NCBI GenBank assembly: GCA_019120315.1
Contig: DWVJ01000034.1
Location: forward strand, 121,455 to 185,454
Reading direction: 5' to 3'
From: Candidatus Ruminococcus avistercoris
GTDB taxonomy: Bacteria; Bacillota; Clostridia; Lachnospirales; Lachnospiraceae
Length of the DNA: 64,000 bases
Part shown: in pieces, positions 1-8,667 of the stretch
Numbering within the stretch: the stretch's first letter is position 1
Layout: every line of letters begins with the position of its first letter
The notes under the pieces: generated by a model
Databases searched by the model: none
Told to the model about the DNA's origin: nothing
Seen by the model: the letters and a program-made list of their open reading frames with translations, nothing else
Translations under genes and position numbers: made by a program

Positions 1-1
1 A

Positions 2-960
2 CTGACACCAGGACCGCTGACCACCACAGAAACGGTGAAACAGGAGATGATGACGGATCACTGTACCTGGGATGACGATTACAAACAGATTACGCAGAAA
101 ATAAACTGCTGATCATAGCCAACGGCGCTTACGGAGAGCGTATGACAGATATCGCCGGTCACGCGGGGCTTAAATTTGCCGTTTACCGGGAGCATTACGA
201 TCAGATTCCCCGGGCAAAAAGGGTAAAAGAGATCCTGGAGCAGGATCCTGAAATCACCCATGTGGCCATGGTACACAGTGAGACCACTTCCGGGATTCTC
301 AATGACATTGAGGCGGTGGGGAAAGTGGTAAAGGCTGCCGGCAAAGTATTCATCGTGGACGCCATGAGCAGCTTTGGCGGCATGGAAATTCCCGTAAAAG
401 ACTGGGGGATTGATTTTATCATCAGCAGCGCGAACAAATGTATCCAGGGTGTTCCCGGATTTTCCTTTATCATTGCCAGAAAGGATCTGCTGAAGGTCAG
501 CGAGGGCAAAGCAAGAAGCCTTTCTCTGGATCTCTATGACCAGTGGAAAACCATGGAGGCGGACGGCAAATGGAGATTCACCTCACCGACCCATGTGGTG
601 CTGGCATTTGCCAAAGCTATGGAGGAACTGGAAGAAGAAGGAGGCATTCCGGCCCGCCATCAGCGCTATGCGGACAATAACCGTCTGCTGATCGAAAAGA
701 TGAAAGAAATGGGGATCCGGCCTTATATTGATGCAGAGCACCAGGGCCCCATCATCACCACCTTTTTCTACCCGGAACATGCGGACTTTTCATTCCAGGA
801 GATGTACGATTACATCAAAGAAAGGGGCTACGCCATTTATCCGGGCAAGGTAACGGAGGCGGATACCTTCCGTATCGGTAATATCGGAGAGATCTACAGG
901 GAGGATATCGAGAAGCTCTGCAGCCTGATGAAAGATTTTTTGGAAGAAAGGAACAGATAA
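2..960 (+). pseudogene. phnW: 2-aminoethylphosphonate--pyruvate transaminase, disrupted by internal deletion and frameshift (5' end at window edge)
   Basis: Frame from nt 2 reads [36 protein letters not shown], the typical PhnW N-terminus; from about nt 110 another frame continues [20 protein letters not shown]...SSANKCIQGVPGFSF... to the stop at 960. The segment between them, including the GSGTF region, is missing. Confidence 0.8.
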
Positions 961-963
961 ATC

Positions 964-1737
964 ATGGAAAACAGAAAGATTGACGGGGTAATTTTTGACT
1001 GGGCGGGAACCACAGTGGATTACGGAAGCTTCGCGCCGGTGCAGGCCTTCGTGGAGGTCTTTAAACATTTTGGCATCGAACCCACCATGGAGGAAGTGAG
1101 AAAACCCATGGGCATGCTGAAAATCGACCATATCCGTACCATGCTGAAGATGGAGAGAATCACAAAATGCTGGCAGGAGAAGTACGGCTGCGTTCCCGCA
1201 GACGATGACGCACAGAAGCTGTACGGTCATTTTGAGGAAAAACTGCTTTCTATTCTGGATCGTTTTGCCGATCCCAAGCCCGGTGTGGTGAGGACCGTGC
1301 AGGCGCTGAGAGAGCGGGGCATCGTCATCGGTTCCACCACCGGATATAATGACAAAATGATGGAAATTGTGGCGCCGCAGGCTGCAAAAAACGGATATGA
1401 GCCGGACTGCATGGTGACGCCTGACAGCGTGGGCGGTATGGGTAGGCCTTATCCTTATATGATTTTCCGCAACATGGAAGCGTTAAAGCTGCCGGATGTA
1501 CACCGGGTGATCAAAGTGGGAGATACCATTTCGGATATCAAAGAGGGGAAACAGGCCGGTGTGATCAGTGTTGGCGTGATTGTGGGCAGTTCCCAGATGG
1601 GACTGACAAAGGAAGAATATGAGGCTCTTTCACCGGAAGAAAAACAGGAGAAGTGCGGGAAGGTGAAAGCGGAATTTCTGGAGGCAGGGGCAGATCATGT
1701 GATTTTGAATATGGAAGATCTGCTAAAAATGTTCTGA
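964..1737 (+). CDS. phnX: phosphonoacetaldehyde hydrolase (HAD family)
   Basis: MENRKIDGVIFDWAGTTVDYGSFAPVQAF..., HAD DWAGT motif and PhnX-like sequence; directly follows phnW. Confidence 0.93.
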   Translation: MENRKIDGVIFDWAGTTVDYGSFAPVQAFVEVFKHFGIEPTMEEVRKPMGMLKIDHIRTMLKMERITKCWQEKYGCVPADDDAQKLYGHFEEKLLSILDRFADPKPGVVRTVQALRERGIVIGSTTGYNDKMMEIVAPQAAKNGYEPDCMVTPDSVGGMGRPYPYMIFRNMEALKLPDVHRVIKVGDTISDIKEGKQAGVISVGVIVGSSQMGLTKEEYEALSPEEKQEKCGKVKAEFLEAGADHVILNMEDLLKMF

Positions 1738-1797
1738 CCGTTTACAAATCAGAGAAAAAATGATATGATAGTCCAAAAATACGAAGGAAGGTAGCTT

Positions 1798-2133
1798 ATG
1801 CGCAACGACAGATTTTCTTACATTTTGAGGACTGTTGCAGGACTTTATCTGATTTACCTGTCTTATAATATTCTGACTGCAGTGATGAGGGGAGAAACCG
1901 GCAACCATACGCTTTTTGTTACCATTGCGGCGGTGATATTCATTATAGCCGGAGCGGCGCTGGCGATTTTCGGCGGCCGGGGACTGATCATGATGAGTAA
2001 AAATCCTCCGGAAGAAGAGACGGAGGAAGAGGATTCTGAAATCGACGATGTGGAGGAAGTTCAGGAGGAAGAGCCGGAAACCATTGCAGCAAAGGAAGCT
2101 GTGCCGGAAGAGACAGAAGAAAAAGAACAGTAA
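1798..2133 (+). CDS. small membrane protein with two hydrophobic segments and a highly acidic C-terminal tail
   Basis: ORF; TM-like segments followed by EEETEEEDSEIDDVEEVQEEEPE. Confidence 0.6.
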   Translation: MRNDRFSYILRTVAGLYLIYLSYNILTAVMRGETGNHTLFVTIAAVIFIIAGAALAIFGGRGLIMMSKNPPEEETEEEDSEIDDVEEVQEEEPETIAAKEAVPEETEEKEQ

Positions 2134-2138
2134 TAGCA

Positions 2139-2177
2139 AAGTGGTGCATTCTCTGAAAGGAGCTGCATCACTTTTTT
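2139..2177 (+). terminator. intrinsic terminator after the 1798-2133 ORF
   Basis: AAGTGGTGCA ... TGCATCACTT hairpin followed by T-run. Confidence 0.65.
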
Positions 2178-2202
2178 AACGTTTTGTCCTGAGAAATAAA
2201 AC

Positions 2203-2240
2203 ATCCGGGTTGGCGGGGCGTTTTCCTGGCCAACCCGGAT
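2203..2240 (-). terminator. hairpin terminator of iolB-like gene
   Basis: perfect 12-bp stem ATCCGGGTTGGC / GCCAACCCGGAT just past the iolB-like stop codon. Confidence 0.6.
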
Positions 2241-2262
2241 ATTTCTGACTGATTTTAATAAC

Positions 2263-3069
2263 TTATTTCAGCGTATCCAGACTCTCGCCGTCCCAGATCT
2301 TGGCGTTGGGATCCAGCATCCATTTATGGGTTTCATCGTCGATACGTGTTTTCTCCCAGGGATTTCCCGGCAGATGACGGATACCCCAGGTATAGCAAAG
2401 AGCATATCCAGGGCAGGCAACCATGGGATGGGGCTTTTCGGTGATAACCGCAAGACCATTATGCTTGATTTCTGTCACTTCACCGTTGATCCAGCCGGCG
2501 CCGTATCCGATGGGTTTGTCGAAGCGGAAGAAGTAAACTTCCGGCTGCGGATGCCAGTGAGGCGGATAGCTTGACCATTTACCGGGAAGATTGACAACCT
2601 CTCCCAGAACCATGTTGGAATACGGAGCGTTTTCGTAGTCGAAGCAGGTTCTTACGTTTCTTCTGGTCGTGCCCTGCAGTTCGTCCACACCGCGCGCCCA
2701 GGTGTCGGTATCCTCCGGCATATACATTTTCGCTTCGAATTTGCGGTCGTTCATGGTTTTCTGTACGTAGAATACACTGCTGTCATGCGCTGTGATGGTA
2801 CAGCTGTCTCCGGCGCAAAGATGCAGGCAGTAGGGATTGTAATCAAAGGGGTTGGGACGATCCATTTCAACGGTTTTTCCGTCGTATTCCACTTTCGCTT
2901 TTCCTTCAAACATAATCCATGCCATTTCTTTTTCTGTCTCATGGAAAGAATAGGTATCGCCGGCTTCCATTACCAGAAGCCCTACATCCATCATGGCTTT
3001 GATACCTTCGCCCTCGTTCAGGTTCAAATATTCATTGTAGCCGCGAACGGGTTCTTTTTGAACATACAT
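2263..3069 (-). CDS. iolB: 5-deoxy-glucuronate isomerase (IolB-like)
   Basis: IolB-like cupin sequence: RNVRTCFDYENAPYSNMVLGEVVNLPGKWSSYPPHWHPQPEVYFFRF. Confidence 0.88.
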   Translation of the reverse strand: MYVQKEPVRGYNEYLNLNEGEGIKAMMDVGLLVMEAGDTYSFHETEKEMAWIMFEGKAKVEYDGKTVEMDRPNPFDYNPYCLHLCAGDSCTITAHDSSVFYVQKTMNDRKFEAKMYMPEDTDTWARGVDELQGTTRRNVRTCFDYENAPYSNMVLGEVVNLPGKWSSYPPHWHPQPEVYFFRFDKPIGYGAGWINGEVTEIKHNGLAVITEKPHPMVACPGYALCYTWGIRHLPGNPWEKTRIDDETHKWMLDPNAKIWDGESLDTLK

Positions 3070-3155
3070 TCTGCATACCTCCCTTAATATGTAATATCAG
3101 TATTACTGTATCTATTTTGACAGATAATTAAAGAGCCGTCAAGTGTAAAATCAGA

Positions 3156-3677
3156 TTAACGGCGGCGCTTTCGCCTTTTTTTCTTTTTGCCGCCGCTGCC
3201 AAGCAAAGCGGTGAAGCAGACGATGCGAACCAGCATGATTCCAAAGAATGCCCCCACGCAGTCGATGGCCACATCCCGTTTTGAGGGTCCGCGGCCCTCC
3301 ACCATGGATTGGTGGAATTCATCGGTACAGGCAAAACCAAAGCAGATGATTCCGGCCACCACAAGAAGAGGAAAACCCCGCAGGCCGTAAACATAAAAAG
3401 GAAAGGAGATGGCGATGGCCAGCAGGAAATATTCCGTCATGTGGGCGGCTTTACGGACTGGTCCGTGGATCTGCTCGATATAGTAGTCCACTCCCATATC
3501 GGAAATATCCTTGTCCAGGATCTCGGCGCCGATGGTTACGATGTGATAGCTGACTTTGTAGCTGAGTTCGCCGGACACCTGGCCGCTCTGGGATGAAAAG
3601 GAGAATATGACGTACATCATCAGCAGAGCGGGCAGAAAGGACAGGGGTTTCAGTAAAAAAATAATCAATCGTTTCAT
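3156..3677 (-). CDS. VanZ-like family membrane protein
   Basis: VanZ pattern: FSFSSQSG ... RKAAHMTEYFLLA ... DEFHQSMVEGRGPSKRDVAIDCVGAFFG. Confidence 0.85.
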   Translation of the reverse strand: MKRLIIFLLKPLSFLPALLMMYVIFSFSSQSGQVSGELSYKVSYHIVTIGAEILDKDISDMGVDYYIEQIHGPVRKAAHMTEYFLLAIAISFPFYVYGLRGFPLLVVAGIICFGFACTDEFHQSMVEGRGPSKRDVAIDCVGAFFGIMLVRIVCFTALLGSGGKKKKRRKRRR

Positions 3678-3854
3678 AGACGGTTCCTCCTGTTTATATG
3701 CCGCCTACTATAGCACGATTGGCGGGCGATGTCAAAAGCAGATTTCGCCGCCTGTTTTGTGGAGGCGGTCACTTGAATTCGTTATAGCGCCATGGTATCA
3801 TAAGGTTAAAAAGTTTTGTTGCAGATTCAGACAGAAAGAACGAGGAAAAGTAAA

Positions 3855-4703
3855 ATGAGCTTGGCAGACAGACTGTTTATTGATATGTGCAGCGATATCA
3901 TAGAGAACGGCTGCAGTACAGAAGGAGAGAAGGTGCGTCCGGTCTGGGAAGACGGAACGCCCGCCTATACCATCAAAAAGTTCGGCGTGGTCAACCGTTA
4001 TGATCTGACGAAAGAATTTCCGGCTATTACTCTGCGAAGGACGGCTTTAAAAAGCGCCTTTGACGAGATACTTTGGATTTGGCAGAAAAAATCCAATAAT
4101 ATCAAGGATCTGAACAGCCATATCTGGGACAGCTGGGCTGATGAAGAGGGATCCATAGGGAAAGCCTACGGCTATCAGCTGGGAGTGAAACATCAGTATC
4201 GGGAAGGGATGATGGATCAGGTGGACAGAGTGCTTTACGATCTGAAGGAAAATCCATACAGCCGCCGTATTATGACAAATATCTATGTCCATCAGGATCT
4301 CCATGAGATGAACCTGTACCCCTGCGCCTATTCCATGACCTTCAATGTGACGCAGGAAAAAGGCGGCGGTCAGCTGATACTGAACGGAGTGCTGAATCAG
4401 CGTTCTCAGGACGTTCTGGCGGCCAACAACTGGAATGTCTGCCAGTATGCCCTGCTGCTGATGATGATTGCGCAGGTCAGCGATATGAAAGCGGGGCAGC
4501 TGCTCCATGTGATTGCGGACGCCCACATCTACGACCGACATATTCCCATCGTGAAAGAACTGATCAGACGGCCTGCTTACGATGCGCCCAAGGTGTGGCT
4601 GAACCCGCAGGTGAAGGACTTCTATCAGTTTACGGTGGAGGATCTCCATGTGGAAGACTATGTGACTGGTCCGCAGATTAAAAATATTCCCATTGCAGTA
4701 TAG
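3855..4703 (+). CDS. thyA: thymidylate synthase
   Basis: LRRTALKSAFDEILWIWQ, YPCAYSMTFNV, VLNQRSQDVLAANNWNVCQYALL motifs; start set at internal ATG (MSLADRL). Confidence 0.96.
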   Translation: MSLADRLFIDMCSDIIENGCSTEGEKVRPVWEDGTPAYTIKKFGVVNRYDLTKEFPAITLRRTALKSAFDEILWIWQKKSNNIKDLNSHIWDSWADEEGSIGKAYGYQLGVKHQYREGMMDQVDRVLYDLKENPYSRRIMTNIYVHQDLHEMNLYPCAYSMTFNVTQEKGGGQLILNGVLNQRSQDVLAANNWNVCQYALLLMMIAQVSDMKAGQLLHVIADAHIYDRHIPIVKELIRRPAYDAPKVWLNPQVKDFYQFTVEDLHVEDYVTGPQIKNIPIAV

Positions 4704-4717
4704 AAAGGAAGACCGTT

Positions 4718-5209
4718 ATGAATATGATTTTGTCGGCAGATCAGAACTGGGGAATCGGCTGTAACAATAAGCTGCTGGTTTCCATTCCCTCAGATATGAA
4801 ATTTTTCCGTCAGGAAACCACCGGAAAGGTGGTGGTGATGGGCAGAAAGACGCTGGAAAGCTTTCCGGGAGGCATGCCGTTAAAAAACCGGATCAATATC
4901 GTGTTGACGAAAGATGCCGGGTACGACGCCAAAGGCGCGGTGACAGTACATTCCAAAGAAGAACTTTTGGAGGAACTGAAAAAATATAACGATGAGGATG
5001 TTTATGTGATCGGAGGGGGAGAAGTCTATCATATGATGCTTCCCTACTGTGACACCATCCATGTGACAAAGATTGATTTTGCCTACCAGGCAGATACTTT
5101 TTTCCCAAATCTGGATCAGATGCCGGAGTGGGAGATCACGGCTTCCAGCGAGGAGCAGACATATTTTGACCTGGAATACACCTTTTTGAAATACGAGAGA
5201 AAGAAATGA
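4718..5209 (+). CDS. folA: dihydrofolate reductase
   Basis: MNMILSADQNWGIGCNNKLLVSIPSDMKFFRQETTGKVVVMGRKTLESFPGG. Confidence 0.95.
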   Translation: MNMILSADQNWGIGCNNKLLVSIPSDMKFFRQETTGKVVVMGRKTLESFPGGMPLKNRINIVLTKDAGYDAKGAVTVHSKEELLEELKKYNDEDVYVIGGGEVYHMMLPYCDTIHVTKIDFAYQADTFFPNLDQMPEWEITASSEEQTYFDLEYTFLKYERKK

Positions 5210-6444
5210 AAAATAACGATTGGTATGATCTGGGAGAACAGATCAAAGATATGGTGCAGTCGGCAGTCGACTCTCAGGATTTTCGAAAACTGAATCAGAC
5301 GGTTTCGGGCGTCATCAACCAGGCGGTCAGTTCTGCCGCCGACAGCGTGAAAAAAGGGATGGAGAAGGCGGAAGAAGCTTTCGAAACCCGCAGCGCACAG
5401 TATTATGAAAAATATCCCAATAAAGAAATCAAGGGCGACTTTAAAAAGGCCAATTACAGCAGTACGCTGCAGAGAAAGAGGGGATATGACACGACACGTT
5501 TCGCTTCAAGATCCGGCGGCGCCGGGATCGTGATGGCGGTGCTGGGATTTGTACTTGGCGGCGTCTTTGGCATCACGGCGCTGGCCATGGGGATGATCGG
5601 CCTTCTGACTTTGGCCGGGCCGCTGCTGGCCACGACTGTCTTTCTGGGAGCTTTGTTTCTGGCAGGCATGATCGTGGGCGGAAAGGGCGTTTCCCTCTGG
5701 AGCCGGGCAAAAAGGTTTAAACGGTATGTGAAAAAGCTGGATGGCAGGGAATTCTGCCAGGTCAGTGAACTTGCCCCTCTGGCGGGGAAATCTCCCGCCG
5801 CTACGGCAAAGGATTTGAAAATCATGATTAAAAAGGGCATGTTTCTCCAGGGCCATCTGGACGAGCAGGGCTCCTGCCTGATGGTGACGGAAAATGCCTG
5901 GGAGCAGTATCAGGCAGCCTTGCGGGCAAAAAGAGAGCGGGAGGCCAAAGCCACAGAGTGGGAGCGGCGGATGAATGATCCCGGCCGCAGTGAAGAATGT
6001 AAAGCTATACTGCGGGAAGGCCAGGAATATATACGGCGGATCCACAGAGCCAACGATGATATTCCCGATCCTGTGATGTCGGAAAAACTCTCCCGCCTGG
6101 AAGGAATCATGATCCGGATTTTCCAACAGGTGGAAAAAGATCCGGATGTGGCCGGGGAACTGCACAAATTTATGAATTATTATCTGCCCACCACCACCAA
6201 GCTGGTGGACGCCTACCAGGAACTTTATGACCAGCCGGCAGCGGGAGAAAACATGGCAGGGACGAAAAAGGAGATCGAGGATACGCTGGACACCATCAAC
6301 TTTGCCTTTGAAAAGCTGCTGGATCGTTTTTTCCAGGACACAGCCTGGGATATTTCCACGGATATTACGGTGATGAAAACCATGCTGGCCCAGGAGGGAC
6401 TGATGGACGACAGCCTGAAAAAATCCACATCCAAGAAAGGATAG
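5206..6444 (+). CDS. XpaC-like (5-bromo-4-chloroindolyl phosphate hydrolysis) family membrane protein
   Basis: two TM segments followed by KRYVKKLDGREFCQVSELAPLAGKSPAATAKDLKIMIKKGMFLQGHLDEQG; paired with TelA-like gene. Confidence 0.75.
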   Translation: MKNNDWYDLGEQIKDMVQSAVDSQDFRKLNQTVSGVINQAVSSAADSVKKGMEKAEEAFETRSAQYYEKYPNKEIKGDFKKANYSSTLQRKRGYDTTRFASRSGGAGIVMAVLGFVLGGVFGITALAMGMIGLLTLAGPLLATTVFLGALFLAGMIVGGKGVSLWSRAKRFKRYVKKLDGREFCQVSELAPLAGKSPAATAKDLKIMIKKGMFLQGHLDEQGSCLMVTENAWEQYQAALRAKREREAKATEWERRMNDPGRSEECKAILREGQEYIRRIHRANDDIPDPVMSEKLSRLEGIMIRIFQQVEKDPDVAGELHKFMNYYLPTTTKLVDAYQELYDQPAAGENMAGTKKEIEDTLDTINFAFEKLLDRFFQDTAWDISTDITVMKTMLAQEGLMDDSLKKSTSKKG

Positions 6445-6450
6445 AAAACT

Positions 6451-7596
6451 ATGAGTGAAGAAATGAAAAAAACAGCGGTTACACCCAGTCTGACTTTTGG
6501 AGTCATGGAAGAATCCGATCTTCTCCCTTCGGCGCAGGAGGAGAGTCCAAAGCCGGAACCGATGGAGGAGGAAGCAACCCTTACGGAAGAAGAAAAGAAA
6601 ATGGTGGAAGAGTTTGTCGGGCAGATTGACCTTGGAAATTCCGGGGCGATCCTGCAGTATGGCGCTGCCACTCAGAAAAAGATGGCGGATTTTTCAGCCG
6701 ATACGCTGGAGAATGTCCGCACCAAAGATCTGGGAGAGGTGGGAGATCTGCTCACGGAAGTGGTGACGGAACTGAAAAATTTCGATGTGGATGAAGAAGA
6801 AAAGGGTATCCTGGGATTTTTCAAAAAAACATCCAATAAGCTAAACGCCATGAAGACCAGATATGAGAAGGCGCAGGTCAATGTGGATAAGATCTGCAGC
6901 GTGCTAGAGCAGCATCAGATTCAGCTGATGAAAGATATCGCCATGCTGGACAAGATGTATGAACTCAACCTTGCCTATTATAAAGAACTGACCATGTATA
7001 TTCTGGCCGGAAAGAAAAAGCTAAAAAAGACCAGGGAACAGGAACTGCCGGCGCTGGTGGAAAAAGCCAGAAAAAGCGGGTTTCCTGAAGACGCCCAGGC
7101 GGCAAAAGATCTGGAGAACCTGTGTGAACGGTTCGAGAAAAAGATCCACGATCTGGAACTGACCCGGATGATTTCCGTTCAGACGGCGCCCCAGCTGCGT
7201 CTCGTCCAGAGCAGCGACAACGTGATGGTGGAAAAAATCCAGTCCACCATCGTCAATACCATCCCTCTGTGGAAAAGTCAGATGGTGATCGCCCTGGGGG
7301 TGGCCCATTCCACGCAGGCGGCAAAAGCCCAGCAGCAGGTGACGGACATGACCAATGAACTGCTGAAGAAAAACGCGGCCAGCTTAAAGACCGCTACGGT
7401 GGAGAGCGCGAAAGCGGCAGAGCGGGGAATTGTGGACATGGAAACATTAAAAGCGACCAACGAATCTCTGATCACAACATTGGATGAGGTGATGAAAATC
7501 CAGACGGAGGGACGGGAGAAACGCCAGGCTGCCGAGACAGAGCTGCGTGCCATGGAGGAACAGCTGAAAGAAAAACTTCTGGAAATTAGAAGATAA
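6451..7596 (+). CDS. toxic anion resistance protein (TelA family)
   Basis: TelA-like coiled-coil sequence: GILGFFKKTSNKLNAMKTRYEKAQVNVDKI... APQLRLVQSSDNVMVEKIQSTIVNTIPLWKSQMVIAL. Confidence 0.88.
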   Translation: MSEEMKKTAVTPSLTFGVMEESDLLPSAQEESPKPEPMEEEATLTEEEKKMVEEFVGQIDLGNSGAILQYGAATQKKMADFSADTLENVRTKDLGEVGDLLTEVVTELKNFDVDEEEKGILGFFKKTSNKLNAMKTRYEKAQVNVDKICSVLEQHQIQLMKDIAMLDKMYELNLAYYKELTMYILAGKKKLKKTREQELPALVEKARKSGFPEDAQAAKDLENLCERFEKKIHDLELTRMISVQTAPQLRLVQSSDNVMVEKIQSTIVNTIPLWKSQMVIALGVAHSTQAAKAQQQVTDMTNELLKKNAASLKTATVESAKAAERGIVDMETLKATNESLITTLDEVMKIQTEGREKRQAAETELRAMEEQLKEKLLEIRR

Positions 7597-7608
7597 GAGG
7601 TAAGACAG

Positions 7609-8667
7609 ATGGACAGACGAAAAACAAAAATCATACAGATCGGGAACCGTTTCATCGGCGGCGGCAATACCATTTTGATCCAGTCCATGACCAATACGAA
7701 GACGGAGGATGTGAAAAGTACGGTAGATCAGATTCAGGCGCTGACGGCCGCCGGCTGTGAGATCATCCGCTGCGCTGTCCCGACCATGGAGGCGGCCAGA
7801 GCGATCGGGAAGATCAAAAAGGAGATTTCCATTCCTCTGGTAGCAGATATTCATTTTGATTATAAGCTGGCCATTGCCGCCATTGAGAACGGAGCCGACA
7901 AAATCCGGATCAACCCGGGAAACATCGGCGGAAAGGAGAAAATAAAAGCGGTGGTGGACGCGGCCAGGGAACGGGGGATTCCCATCCGCGTGGGAGTCAA
8001 CAGCGGTTCCCTGGAAAAAGAACTGGTGGAGAAATACCACGGCGTGACGGCGGAAGGTCTGGTGGAAAGTGCGCTGGATAAAGTACATATCATTGAAGAA
8101 CTGGGATATGACAATCTGGTTATCAGTATCAAGTCTTCCGACGTGATGATGTGCGCCAGAGCCCATGAGATGATTTCGCGCCGCACTTCTTATCCCCTTC
8201 ACGTGGGAATCACGGAGGCGGGCACGCTGTATTCCGGGAATATCAAGTCGGCTGTGGGCCTGGCAGTGATCCTCTATCAGGGTATCGGCGATACGATCCG
8301 GGTATCTCTTACCGGTGATCCGCTGGAGGAAATCAAATCGGCCAAATGTATTTTAAAAACACTGGGTCTGCGAAAAGGCGGCGTGGAAGTGGTGTCCTGT
8401 CCCACCTGCGGCCGCACGCAGATCGATCTCATCGGCCTGGCTAATCAGGTGGAGGATATGGTACAGGATATTCCTCTGGACATCAAAGTGGCCGTTATGG
8501 GATGCGTGGTCAACGGACCGGGAGAGGCAAAAGAAGCGGATATCGGAATCGCCGGGGGAAAAGGAGAAGGCTTGCTGATCAAAAAGGGGGAGATTATCCG
8601 AAAAGTTCCGGAAGACAAATTGTTATCCGCTTTGCGCCAGGAACTGATAAACTGGAAGGATGCATGA
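7609..8667 (+). CDS. ispG: flavodoxin-dependent (E)-4-hydroxy-3-methylbut-2-enyl-diphosphate synthase
   Basis: PLVADIHFDYKLAIAAIENGADKIRINPGNIG; SCPTCGRTQIDL; CVVNGPGEAKEADIG. Confidence 0.96.
   Translation: MDRRKTKIIQIGNRFIGGGNTILIQSMTNTKTEDVKSTVDQIQALTAAGCEIIRCAVPTMEAARAIGKIKKEISIPLVADIHFDYKLAIAAIENGADKIRINPGNIGGKEKIKAVVDAARERGIPIRVGVNSGSLEKELVEKYHGVTAEGLVESALDKVHIIEELGYDNLVISIKSSDVMMCARAHEMISRRTSYPLHVGITEAGTLYSGNIKSAVGLAVILYQGIGDTIRVSLTGDPLEEIKSAKCILKTLGLRKGGVEVVSCPTCGRTQIDLIGLANQVEDMVQDIPLDIKVAVMGCVVNGPGEAKEADIGIAGGKGEGLLIKKGEIIRKVPEDKLLSALRQELINWKDA

Noticed and set aside
142-960. phnW called as an intact CDS starting at ATG 142
   Set aside because: Clear PhnW N-terminal coding sequence precedes it in another frame, so the ORF is the remnant of a larger disrupted gene.
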